A stretch of DNA of 64,000 nucleotides, from assembly GCA_028386065.3 (NCBI GenBank), contig JAKUCV010007233.1, forward strand, positions 50,287 through 114,286, in the 5' to 3' direction. The first letter of the stretch is position 1, and each line of letters begins with the position of its first letter. The notes under the pieces are model-generated. The model did no database searches, had not been told where the DNA came from, and was given only the letters and a program-made list of their open reading frames with translations. The stretch comes from Turnera subulata (lineage: Eukaryota; Streptophyta; Magnoliopsida; Malpighiales; Passifloraceae). Of the stretch, positions 50,023 to 59,608 are shown piece after piece. A program made the translations under genes and the position numbers.

Positions 50023-50400
50023 ATGGACTCTCTACTTCGTTCTCGAACGACCTCAGACTCCGAGAACAACAGCTACATCGGCGGCACAGCTTTCCCGACA
50101 AGCTCCGATGAAGAGCCTCCGAAGAAGCGGTTCAAAACCAACATCATCGGTCTGAAGGAACACATGGTGGTCTCCCCAAAACGGCGAAAGAAGCGTGCCG
50201 GCAAGAAAGCTGAGGACAAGAAAGGCAAGGCGGTAGCTGAGAGCAGCACTCCGCAACAGAAGCTGACGCAACTGAACTTCTCGCTGAAGAAGATCAGCTC
50301 GGCGGTGGCACAAATCGAACTGGCGTGCGCGGAACTGTTCCCTCACCTGAGGAATGTCCAGCAACTTGTAAAAGACTTAGAGAAGCAAGTAACTCAGTAG
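50023..50400 (+). CDS. Antisense ORF in retrotransposon, NLS-like protein
   Basis: This is an ORF of 125 residues that I do not recognise. It starts MDSLLRSRTTSDSENNS, is acidic/Ser-rich at first (TSSDEEPPKKRFKT), and has two basic clusters (PKKRF near 34-38, and SPKRRKKRAGKKAEDKKGK near 51-69) that look like nuclear localisation signals. It ends with an amphipathic, probably helical segment (LNFSLKKISSAVAQIELAC to VKDLEKQVTQ). It is antisense to the element's own transcription and has gene-like surroundings: a TATA box at 49981, a good ATG context, and AATAAA at 50433-50438 about 33 bases after the stop. It may be a captured gene or an accessory antisense ORF of the kind described in some Ty3/gypsy elements. 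Expression is unproven. Confidence 0.55.
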   Translation: MDSLLRSRTTSDSENNSYIGGTAFPTSSDEEPPKKRFKTNIIGLKEHMVVSPKRRKKRAGKKAEDKKGKAVAESSTPQQKLTQLNFSLKKISSAVAQIELACAELFPHLRNVQQLVKDLEKQVTQ

Positions 50401-51200
50401 AGTACTTCTTCTCCGATGTAAAACTATTATAAAATAAATAAAATAAGCTTTCTTTTTCAGTCAAAATTTCTTATGTTATGAATTCTCTTATTAAGATATG
50501 AAAATTCATATTTAACTGAAAAACAAAATATTAAAGCAAAACGAAATCATCAATAAGAAGATTAAACCAAACATAAATATGTTAAAACAAGACCAACAAA
50601 AGAAAGCAAAACCAACATAAGAAATTAAAAGTAAAACTTGTTTAACAAAATTAAAACAAAAAGAAATTAATACAAAACACGTTTCAAGCTCGGCGCTCTA
50701 GATCGATCGTATCCATTCTCAATCCTGAGAAACGTGACACGTACAGTTAACGGTGACGTCGGTTAACCTCGTGAAGAAGACATCCGTTAACTGGCAAGGT
50801 GATGTTCACGGGAACGTCCTGTGTCCCTCAAAAGACACGTTACCCACTTGTTCGCAATTTCCGCATAAGCCAAAACGTCTGTCAAGGCTCGTATCTCTCC
50901 ACGATGTCCGAACAACTGTGAGCTTGTCGCACATGCGCTCTACTCGAGATACGGCCCCATCCGTCTAGCCTCAACGGTCACGGATGCTTGTGATAAAAGA
51001 TGCAAGAAAATAATGACACACTATCAAAAGAAACGCCAAGGTAGCCAGGGCGTAAGAAATCGTGAGTCAGAAAAGAGCTGTAAAACACTGGCTTAGTAGC
51101 CCGAAAACGCGTAAAGTAACAAAGCATTAAATAAAGCAACGGTAAAATTCAAAAACAAAATCTTGAAAATCAAAAACGGTAATCACGCTCCCCATAGGAG
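50401..51200. other. Spacer between antisense cassettes
   Basis: The first part is AT-rich. From 50700 a GC-richer stretch contains three GTTAAC motifs and TGACGTC (50754-50760), which resembles a bZIP/as-1-type site about 450 bases upstream of the second TATA box. No ORF with a domain is seen on either strand; nothing resembles gag. Confidence 0.4.
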
Positions 51201-51208
51201 TATAAAAG
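51201..51208 (+). promoter_or_regulatory. TATA box of antisense cassette 2
   Basis: TATAAAAG lies 115 bases before the ATG at 51316. The intervening A/C-rich leader (repeated ATCAAAAGCA, many CAAAAC) has no upstream ATG and resembles a plant mRNA leader. Confidence 0.55.
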
Positions 51209-51315
51209 AAGGAGCGGTGAAGTGTAATTCATCAAAAGCATCAAAAGCAAACAAAACGCTGAGGCAAAAGAAAACACAACGATCGTAAAACAAAACCCCA
51301 CACGTCCAAAACAAA

Positions 51316-52029
51316 ATGCCTGCTCCTTCATCCGTCTTCTTCGTCGAAGGTGCCAATCTTGGCAGAAGGAACCGACTGGCTTACAGCATGGTCAACGAAT
51401 GCGCTGAAGAGCTACCGAACGAGCTCGGCAGAATGCCACGCCTTGTCTTCATCGACGAACTCTACTCGTCGCGGTTCTTCGTCACTCCAATGGAAGAGAT
51501 GTTCTTCCTAGAGGACCATGGAACACTGAGGACCTCATTCTACGGATCAGCGAACTCCGTGATGTTCTTCATCTCCGAAAGGCTACAGGAGTTCAACCTG
51601 GAGTCCACTTGCCAAATTGTAGAGCAAGGTTCCTACTACCAACTCTCAATGACAGCTCAGAGCATGCCCAGAATGACTCGGCTACCTCCAACTTGGCCAA
51701 AGGTACGACTGCTGGTGTGGAACTGCAGAGGAGTTGCAAGGCGTGCTCAAGAATTCTCGCGTACTTTGGGGGACTTGAAGAACCAGTACAAACCGAACAT
51801 GGTTCTTCTGACGGAGACGCAGTGGCAACCACGAGACGATCACGGTCTGATTCCACTCCGATTCCCTCAAGCTAGATTCCTGGCCAACAGAACATGGGCG
51901 GCATGTGGTTCTCGTAGAGCGACAGAGTCACAGTCAACGTCAACAGCGATCCAAACAGCTTCCGTGTCAACGTCGTTCCGAATCGTTAAATGTATTTTTA
52001 TTTTTATAAAATATCAAAAATCCATGTAA
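51316..52029 (+). CDS. Antisense ORF fused to a LINE endonuclease piece
   Basis: This is a 237-residue ORF on the strand opposite to the retrotransposon. Residues 1-128 are not recognised (VFFVEGANLGRRNRLAYSM at the start, several aromatic residues, no signal peptide). Residues about 129-172 match the N-terminus of plant LINE ORF2 endonucleases: VRLLVWNCRGVARRAQEF, then a KPNMVLLTETQ block containing the catalytic-type Glu. The endonuclease match then continues in another frame as GGMWFS, a TAG stop, then SDRVTVNVN (51897-51980), so the domain is broken by a frameshift and a nonsense codon, and the in-frame C-terminus is a Ser/Thr-rich by-product. A TATA box lies upstream. It is likely a chimera of an unknown gene and a LINE fragment, not an active nuclease. 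Confidence 0.55.
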   Translation: MPAPSSVFFVEGANLGRRNRLAYSMVNECAEELPNELGRMPRLVFIDELYSSRFFVTPMEEMFFLEDHGTLRTSFYGSANSVMFFISERLQEFNLESTCQIVEQGSYYQLSMTAQSMPRMTRLPPTWPKVRLLVWNCRGVARRAQEFSRTLGDLKNQYKPNMVLLTETQWQPRDDHGLIPLRFPQARFLANRTWAACGSRRATESQSTSTAIQTASVSTSFRIVKCIFIFIKYQKSM

Positions 52030-52282
52030 TATTTCCCTTTATTTTATAAAATATCAAATATCAATGTAGTATTTCTGTTTGTACTTCCAATATTATCAAT
52101 ATTAATAATATTTGTATTTCTGCTTATTATGGCATCATTTACCTCTTATGTGTATGCTCTGCGACAGCTGGCGTCCCTCGACTGGATCCATAATGCACTA
52201 ACTAAATGATGTAAAATATTAACAAGTGGAGCGAACTATGCAAACAAGACAACAACACACATAGATTGCCCGACAAGACCTA

Positions 52283-52300
52283 ACGCCCGCTCCGCTACCA
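52283..52300 (-). other. Primer-binding site (degenerate)
   Basis: Three bases after the 5' LTR the minus strand reads TGGTAGCGGAGCGGGCGT. Plant elements primed by initiator tRNA-Met usually have TGGTATCAGAGCC; this site keeps TGGTA and GAGC but differs between them. Confidence 0.55.
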
Positions 52301-52303
52301 AAA

Positions 52304-55300
52304 TGAGATGCCCCGACCCGTATTTACCGTACACAGTAAACACGTGCCGGAACTGTGACAACCCAACCCAATAAAGCCCAACAAACAGTGTATAAATCAA
52401 TAAATTGGCCAACGGCCCAATAACAAAACTGAAAACCGGCCCTTCGGCCCAACATGGTACTCGTCACCCGAACCCCGGGGACATCAACAACAATAACCAC
52501 CCGGCCCAATGGCCCAATCACAACATACACACAGTAGTAAACTCAACAATATGCACAGCGGAAGACTTATGACTCACATGACAACATATGCAAGGCCCAA
52601 TGCAACTAATGGATCCGAGTCCTGTCCGAAGGTACGCTTCAGCTCGCCCTGTACGTTCCTGCACCACAAACAACTCACCCTACGGGATGAAACCCCGCAG
52701 GCGAGGGGTGAGTCCGAAGCGCTCACCGACGAAAGATAAACAGTGATGTATAATCAACCGTAATACTTTCGAAATAACACAACAATCACAACAATAAGCA
52801 AAAACAATCACATCACAAGGATACTGCCAAAACAACTAACACATACCACAAGACAGAGGAATCCAACTCAACAACACATCAGAGGAAACCAACACGAACA
52901 ACATAACAGAGGAAACCAACACAAACAACACGATAGAGGAATCCTACTGAATCATATCAAAGCCAAGACCAAATGAATACTTATTAATTTTTATTACCAA
53001 TTTTATCTTTCGGGCTCCGTCACTGGACAAGCTAGGGTCGTACCTGGTTATTTACTAATTCTGGAAGCCAGGCCCCACCACAATCCGGGATCAACATCCC
53101 ATATCACAAATCCGGGATCAACATCCCAATATCTCAAATCCGGGATCAACATCCCAATATCACAAATCCGGGATCAACATCCCAATATCTCAAATCCGGG
53201 GTCAACACCCCAATATCTCAAATCCGGGATCAACATCCCAATATCACAAATCCGGGGTCAACACCCCAACCAACTAACCCACTGGCCATGACACCACAGA
53301 ACTAGTCTCTAACCATCTAGTCGTACCTCTACTTTCCAAGTGACAAATATATCATCTCAAATACAGTCCAATTCCATTACTCTTTCACCAGTTATCCAAT
53401 TTCCAATTTCCTCAGATTAATCCAAATCTCACTCAATCAACAATCTCATATCACCAATCTTTCACATCAAACAGTTCAAAAATATTTCCAACACAACAAC
53501 ACAGGACTAACACGTTTCTACAACAGCATCAACAATTCCATAGCAATCAAGTAACAGTCAACAATCATTCCAGCAGATCAAACAAACAATAAAAATACAC
53601 AAACCACAAAAATACACACACAGCATTACGGGCACATATCAGGGTTTATCCATCCTCACCTGGTATGCCTCTGAATCCGGTACATAACCATATAGCTTAT
53701 TTGTCCCTATATCATGTCCAAAACATATAATCACATATAATGCACATCAAAGAGTGCAATGCATGTCGTTAGCTATTATTTTATTACTCGGCTTTTCCAC
53801 AATTTAAGTTGTCATCCCCGTTTTAAAACTGTTTCTGTTAAACATTGCTATCATGGCTGTAGGTATTTATAACCATTAAATATTTGTAGTCGATATCGTA
53901 ATATAAAGTAGATAGCATTTTATAATACAATCTTTCCCAAAATAATACCGTGTAAAGATCGGTTGTAATAATTAAAGTAGTGAGATCGTCAAGTACACAA
54001 TAATAATCATACTTGTAATATTTCCGATAGTAAAACTGTTACATGGGAATAGTGTCATCGGAAATTAATTTACATAGACGGTATATGGTATAAATTATCC
54101 GTATCATAATGTTGTAAAGTAATATTTATAAATTCATACATCGTTATATAACCGATAATTATAAATGGGGTAAAGATAATAATATTATCAGAACTCGTTA
54201 TATAATATAACACACGTACGTACTACGTTAAATTAATATAGCTCATACTAGTAAAATCTTTAGATGGGATAATATAATTGATATAATATTTCATCAAAAT
54301 AACACTGCCACTATCATACTTCCGGTACATAAGAAATTATATAAGCATATCGTGGTCATAAATAAATCATGTGCGGGTTATATATTAGACATAGTTAAAT
54401 CCAAAATCAAATCGTTTTAATCCGTCGTTTAAATCATTAACTTCTTATTTTTATAATTCGTCCATGTATTTCTCTTATCTATCGGTTTCGTTATTAATTC
54501 CGTCAAATGCATCTATGTCACGGTAACATGGGCCTCCTGCACGTTCGGCCCGTTTCCGAGTCCGTGTGCAAACCGTGCCCAAACCCGTGCCAAGGTGTAA
54601 TATGAGTCCAAGGAATTACCCAAAGGTCCGTTTCCGGGCTCGCCGGAAAAATACTGAGGCTTCGCCGGAATAAACCCGAGACTGCCGGAATCCTCGCCGG
54701 AATCACTGTTCACGGCAGCAAATGATGTACACGGTTACTGTTCACGCAGTCCAACACTTCCAAGCTCACAGGTTACTGTTCACGGCACCAATCCTGCTAC
54801 TGTTCATCGCAGACCCCAACACTGTTAACACCCAGGGTACTGTTCACGAAACAGAACCTTTCCAAAACTCCAGTCCCCGGTTCGTCATCAACACAAAAGT
54901 CCCGAAGAGCAACAACTCCACTGCCCTCTGAACTCGCCATCATCAACATCACAGCAACCCACCCACAACTTTGGTAACCAAAACAACAACACAAGCCACA
55001 CAACCCAGAGGAACCCAAATCGGTGACCACAAGACCCGATTAGTCTCAAACCAAAAGAGATCAGGTTAAAGAGAAGAAAAGAAAAGGAAAAATGGGTTCA
55101 AGTCGTCGCCGGATCTTACCCATACATCCACGCGACGACGACGGTCGGCTGAGCGGCCCTGGAGGCGATGGTCGCGGGCGGCGCGACACGAAGGAGGTGG
55201 ATGCGATGATTTGCAGCTCTGCGTGCGGTGGCTGCTTCGTCGGGTGGCAGTCGCGAGCAGACGGCGGGTGGTTGCAGCCGTCGGTGGCTGCCAAGGCGAG

Positions 55301-56193
55301 GCCACGGGGAAAGAAGACGAGGCCGGCGGATTTGCAGATGGCAAGGCAAGGTGGTGGTGACTCGCAGAGGTGGCGAGCGAGGGTGAGGAGGAAGGGTGAA
55401 GGAGGTCGCGATGGTGGTTTTTCAGGGGAGAGGAAGAAGAGATGAGTAGGAAGATGGGAGAGAAAAGTGAACGTGAAGGAGGGGAGGAATGGTTCGGCTG
55501 GGCGTGCTGGCTCCGGAAGGTTCACGGGAGAAGAAAGAAAAGAGGAAGAAAGTGAAAGAAAAGAAAGTAAGGGAAGGAGGCAGAGGAATAATTGAGAGGA
55601 GGGAAGGAAGAACACAGAAAAAATAATGGAAAAGAAGGAAGTGGGGGTATGGGCGGCGGTTGAGGGAAAAGAAAATGGTGGAGGGGTCAGTGGTCACGGG
55701 TGGAGGCGGCTGGAAGAAAAGAAAAAGAGAAAGAAAAAGGAGAAGGAGAAAGGAAGGAAAAGAAAGAAAAGAGAGAAGAAAAGTGGGGCCCGCACGGCTG
55801 GGGAAAAACCGGGAGAGAGGAAGAAGAAGGGAAGAGGAGAAAGAAGAGTGGCCTCGTGGCAAGCCACATTCGGCCGGTCCGGATTCTCGTGTCGGGATCT
55901 CGTAGACGCAGGGATACTCCCGTCTTTCCGACAAATTCCGTCCCGAGTCCAAAAATACAACTTGGGCTCGGAAAATCCGATTAATTCCCCTGAACGTCGT
56001 CCAAGTCTCGGAACTGGAAACCGAGGCTCGGTTAGTCAGGAAGATACTCCCGAGCGCGGGAAAATTCTCGGTTTCGAAAAACGACTCCCGTTTTACCGTG
56101 AATTATTTACCCAAGATTAATTCATTCGGTAATTCACTGTATAATGACTTTAACAGTCCCGGTAAAAATCCAAATTTTACCCGGGCTGTTACA
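52304..56193 (-). repeat. 5' LTR of the retrotransposon
   Basis: This 3890-bp LTR is nearly identical to the copy at 45923-49836. It has seven hairpin units (53087-53264) against eight, which roughly accounts for the 24-bp length difference. It ends next to GACTT at 56194-56198. Confidence 0.93.
53087..53264 (-). repeat. 28-bp hairpin minisatellite in the 5' LTR
   Basis: There are seven units with GGGATCAACATCCC or GGGGTCAACACCCC cores (plus strand). The order of unit types differs slightly from the 3' LTR array, showing gain or loss of a unit after insertion. Confidence 0.9.
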
Positions 56194-56198
56194 GACTT

Positions 56199-56587
56199 AA
56201 GAAATGATATCTTCTTCCTTAAAATTTTAATTTACACATTCATTTTTCTTTAATTTAACATGATTTTTTTTCATACTTTTACTATTTTAATTAAATTTTT
56301 GTTGTCATTTATAATGTATGATATAATGTTAATTATTTTTTAAATAGGAGTAGTAATATTGCTGGTGATAAAATTCCTCAACCTTTTCTCTTTTCAATAT
56401 AATTTTTAAAATATTATAGTAATATATTTCGTCAATTTTCTACTTATTGATATTTCCTATCCAAGTGTCATGCTTCATTTGGGCATCTTTTATAATTTAG
56501 AAATTATTATGTATGAAGATGATAATTTTATCAATTTTCAGTATACCTCCATGCCTTACAATTTTTAGATTCGTATATAATTTTTAA
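56199..56587. other. AT-rich Helitron body
   Basis: This is AT-rich sequence between the retrotransposon and the Cassandra LTR. It continues the AT-rich DNA left of 45918, interrupted by the retrotransposon. No gene is seen. Confidence 0.4.
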
Positions 56588-56592
56588 GTCCA

Positions 56593-57030
56593 TGTGACAC
56601 CCCGGGGTCTATGAGGGCGGGAAGTGTACGCCGGTGCCGGGATGAGCATGGACAAAGAGCGGCTTCTGGCAGGCTTCTAGACGGAGGGGCACGGGAATGA
56701 ACCTATCCACACCGGAATAGGAGAGATCCTGAGACTGTGTAGGGATGGGGCTGCACAGTTAGAGCGATTTCGAGGTTGTACAGGTATGGGACTGTACAAT
56801 TGAGAGTAGCTTAAACGGTTTGATGGGTACTAACTATATCAACAAGGTGCACCTACCTTTTCGGTGCTCATTCTAGAAAAACTCCAAAGTTGAACGTGCT
56901 TGACTTGGAGCAATTCTAGGATGGGTGACCTCTTGGGAAGTTTTCCCCGGAAACGTGCGAGTGAGGACAAAGCACGTTGGAAAGGTCCCGTGTTGGTATG
57001 TAGTGACAGTCGACAAGCCGGGACGTTACA
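56593..57030 (+). mobile_element. Cassandra TRIM solo LTR with 5S rRNA domain
   Basis: The element starts TGTGACACCCCGGGG and ends GGGACGTTACA, so it has TG...CA ends. GTCCA (56588-56592) and GTCCG (57031-57035) are a target duplication with one mismatch. The inside contains a segment closely resembling the 3' two-thirds of plant 5S rRNA. Cassandra elements are terminal-repeat retrotransposons in miniature whose LTRs carry a 5S-derived Pol III promoter. Only one LTR is present and there is no internal region, so it is a solo LTR. At 438 bp it is somewhat long for the family as I recall it. Confidence 0.88.
56845..56955 (+). promoter_or_regulatory. 5S rRNA-like Pol III promoter inside Cassandra LTR
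   Basis: The order of 5S internal control elements is kept: an A-box-like AAGTTGAACGTGCTTG (5S: AAGTTAAGCGTGCTTG) and AGGATGGGTGACCTCTTGGG (C box; 5S has CTCC for CTCT). The 5' part is more diverged. It is not a functional 5S rRNA gene, but the promoter could still recruit TFIIIA. Confidence 0.85.
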
Positions 57031-57035
57031 GTCCG

Positions 57036-57730
57036 AAGGTCATTGGGTGCAGATAAATATTTTTTGAACTATTTTCCATTAATATGCAAAAGTCACCTCC
57101 CTTTATAAGTAACTTATACTAATTATTTTTTCGTAATATCAATCATGATATCTTTTTTCCTAAATTTATACTAATCGTCAATTATTTTCCTTTCCCTATC
57201 ATTTTATAAAGACTTATATCAATAATTGTATTTGTTTTAACATGAGTATGTTCTTTTCTTTTGAAAAAAATTATATTAATTTTATTTGTTCTCTTCTTTC
57301 TCCTATTCTTGTCTTATGGATATCTTTTAAAATCTATTAACTATATCATTTAATCATCTCTTCGTACTTATTATTTTCTCTTAGTATTTTTCGTGAGTCA
57401 TTATTTCTTTTTTAGAATTTGTACTAATTGTCTATTACTTCTCTTCTCTATATATCTTAAAGTTCTGTATTTTTTATAAGGATATTGAATCAGTATACAT
57501 ATTGTACTTTCTTTTAAACACCTTTATTCATTATATATATTTTAATAAATTTTTCTCTATATTTGTTAAAACATAAAAATTTATATTAGTTATATTTTTC
57601 TTCCCATATTTACTCTTTCTACATATAAATTTTAGCAAATAAGAATATTGACACATTTTTACTCCTGAATGTAGAAAATTATCGCAAAGATATCCATTTG
57701 TTGGCGGAGACATACTGTCCGACCTTAGTC
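57036..57730. other. AT-rich Helitron body
   Basis: This is AT-rich, T-dominated sequence with no gene or clear repeat. Confidence 0.4.
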
Positions 57731-57807
57731 TTTATAATACAATGCGATTCAGTCGACCCGATATAGAAACAATCGGCCTAGGATTTGTCGCTTCAACAAC
57801 ATCTCTT
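57731..57807 (+). repeat. 77-bp direct repeat, copy A
   Basis: It matches 59479-59555 with a few substitutions (shared ATACAATGCGATTCAG, ATAGAAACAATCGGCCTAGG, CGCTTCAACAACATCTCTT). It is GC-richer than its surroundings. No coding or known element is recognised. Confidence 0.85.
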
Positions 57808-57944
57808 CTACTTGCCAGAGGTTCGTTTAGCAAACGTATAGCATTCCCCACATATTATGGAAGTATTATGATTAAGTTATATTAAGGAAGTATTATGATT
57901 AAGTTTATTTCATAAGAGACTGTTTTAAATTTGATACGATTATA

Positions 57945-58491
57945 TTAAAATTGGAATAGCGTGTCTAGAATCACAAGTGTGTATTTAAGGTTCGTGAGAA
58001 CCTTAGTTAATTGTTGGTGATGTGACTTGGAAATTTACGGTTGTTTGTATATGTATATTTGCTTATGGGTTTTACCCGGTGGGCACTTCGGACTCACCCC
58101 TCACCTGCGGGCTTTCATCCCGTAGGTTGAGTTATTTGTGGTTCATGTATGATGCATTCCAGACAGGCTGTAGCGTTATCCCTTGGACAGGACTCGGATC
58201 CATTAGTTTGCATCAGTGTCGCATACAGTGTCTTTGTGAGTTTTTAAAAGTCTTCCGCTGTGCTGATTATTGTTATTGTTGGGCCTTGGGCCGGTTGTGA
58301 TGTTATTGATGTTCCTGAGTTTGGATGACGTTTTTTATGTTGGGACGAAGGGCAGGATTTCTGATGTTATATTTTGGGCTGTTGAGCCAGAGATGCTGTT
58401 GTATACACTGTATGCTGGCTTTGTTTGGTCAGGTCGTTATAGTTCCGGCACGTGTTTACTATGTACGGTAAATACGGGTCGGGGTGTTTCA
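57945..58491 (+). mobile_element. Truncated LTR (3' part) of the large LTR family
   Basis: It matches the 3' end of the LTR family, most closely the copy at 1-430 (complement): GTGAGAACCTT, GGGTTTTACCCGGTG, CACTTCGGACTCACCCCTC, GGATCCATTAG and the terminal CACGTGTTTAC...GGGGTGTTTCA. The 5' part, including the GC-rich block, is missing. The left limit is approximate and no target duplication is visible. Confidence 0.8.
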
Positions 58492-58698
58492 TCTAGTATT
58501 GATAAGAATTTATAAATTTATTATTTCGTTGATATTCTAAATTATATAAGTTTAATTTTTAAATTATATTATTATTTTTCTGTATTATTATTTTTAGTCG
58601 TTGTTCATGTGGTAAATTTTTGTTTTTTTATAATTTTTGTATTGTATATAAGGGTAATTTTACTAATTTGTTGGTTTTTCTAGCTCCTACGATATAGT

Positions 58699-59226
58699 TA
58701 TAAATAAAGAGAAACTATTTGAAAAAATAAACCGTGAGTTCTTATAATTATTCTTCTCTATGATTATTCTTTTTATCTGATGTTATCCTTGTTCGTAGTT
58801 TTCGCCGACTCTTCGGCAGTTCTTCGTTTTATAAATATAGAGAAACTACTTGAAAAAATATAAACCGTGAGTTTTTATAATTATTCTTCTCTATGATTAT
58901 TCTTTTTATCAAATGTTATCCTTGTTCGTAGTTTTTACTGACTCTTCGGCAGTTCTTCGTTTTATAGATATAGAGAAACTACTTGAAAAAATATAAACCG
59001 TGAGTTCTTATAATTATTCTTCTCTATGAGTATTCTTTTTTTCTAATGTTATCTTTGTTCGTAGTTTTCGCTGATTCTTCGGAAGTTCTTCATTTTATAA
59101 ATATAGAGAAACTACTTTAAATAATATAAACCGTAAGTTCTTATAATTATTCTTCTCTATGATTATTCTTTTTCGCTGATGTTATCATTCTTAGTATTTT
59201 CGCTGACTCTTCGGCAGTTTTTCGTC
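58699..59226 (+). repeat. 133-bp tandem repeat, four copies
   Basis: Units start near 58699, 58830, 58963 and 59096. Each has GAGAAACTA.TT, ACCGT.AGTT, TTATAATTATTCTTCTCTAT, GTTCGTAGTTTT and CTCTTCGGCAGTTCTTCG. They differ by scattered substitutions and a 2-bp indel. There is no coding capacity. Confidence 0.9.
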
Positions 59227-59478
59227 ATTGTTTATGACAGTCATCTCACTAACATAAGAATAATGCTAATTTATTATTTTAAGTACTTAGTAGGAATATT
59301 TCTATATATTCACTTGATTATAATAAGAATCACATGTAAATCATTGTTACTTTGCAGTTCGTCCAACAAAATAAAAGCAATATTAATTTATTATTTATAG
59401 TACTTAGTAAGAGTATTTCTATATATTAGCTTGATTACAATAAGAACTAAATATCATTCATTGTTATAAGAGGTTCGT
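59227..59478. other. AT-rich spacer in Helitron
   Basis: This is AT-rich and contains a loose duplication (TTAGTA.GA.TATTTCTATATATT near 59287 and 59406). No gene is seen. Confidence 0.4.
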
Positions 59479-59555
59479 TTTATAATACAATGCGATTCAG
59501 CTGACCCGATATAGAAACAATCGGCCTAGGATTTATCGCTTCAACAACATCTCTT
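59479..59555 (+). repeat. 77-bp direct repeat, copy B
   Basis: This is the partner of 57731-57807. The two copies bracket the LTR fragment and the 133-bp array. Confidence 0.85.
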
Positions 59556-59608
59556 AATAAAACATTAATTTATCATATTAATACTAAGTAGAGTTATTTT
59601 TATTTTTT

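Larger units (their letters stand above)
45923..56193 (-). mobile_element. Complete LTR retrotransposon without gag-pol
   Basis: Two LTRs (45923-49836 and 52304-56193) flank a 2467-bp internal region. GACTT at 45918-45922 and at 56194-56198 is the target duplication. Orientation is minus. Read that way, each LTR starts TGTAACAGCC and ends in CA. The primer site follows the 5' LTR (TGGTAGCGGAGC, near 52300-52289, a degenerate match to initiator tRNA-Met), and a purine tract AAGGGGGGTAGAA (49849-49837) precedes the 3' LTR. No gag, protease, RT, RNase H or integrase motif is present, so it is a large non-autonomous (LARD-like) element. The two LTRs differ at about 2% of sites in their first 400 bases, mostly C/T changes, pointing to a fairly young insertion. 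Confidence 0.93.

Noticed and set aside
49837..52303. Endogenous pararetrovirus or other integrated virus as an explanation for the two antisense ORFs
   Set aside because: There are no movement protein, coat protein, RT or Rep motifs. The region is bounded exactly by an LTR primer site and a purine tract, so it belongs to the retrotransposon.
56845..56955. Functional 5S rRNA gene
   Set aside because: The 5' third is diverged and the segment sits inside an LTR with TG...CA ends and target duplications, so it is a Cassandra domain and not an rRNA gene.
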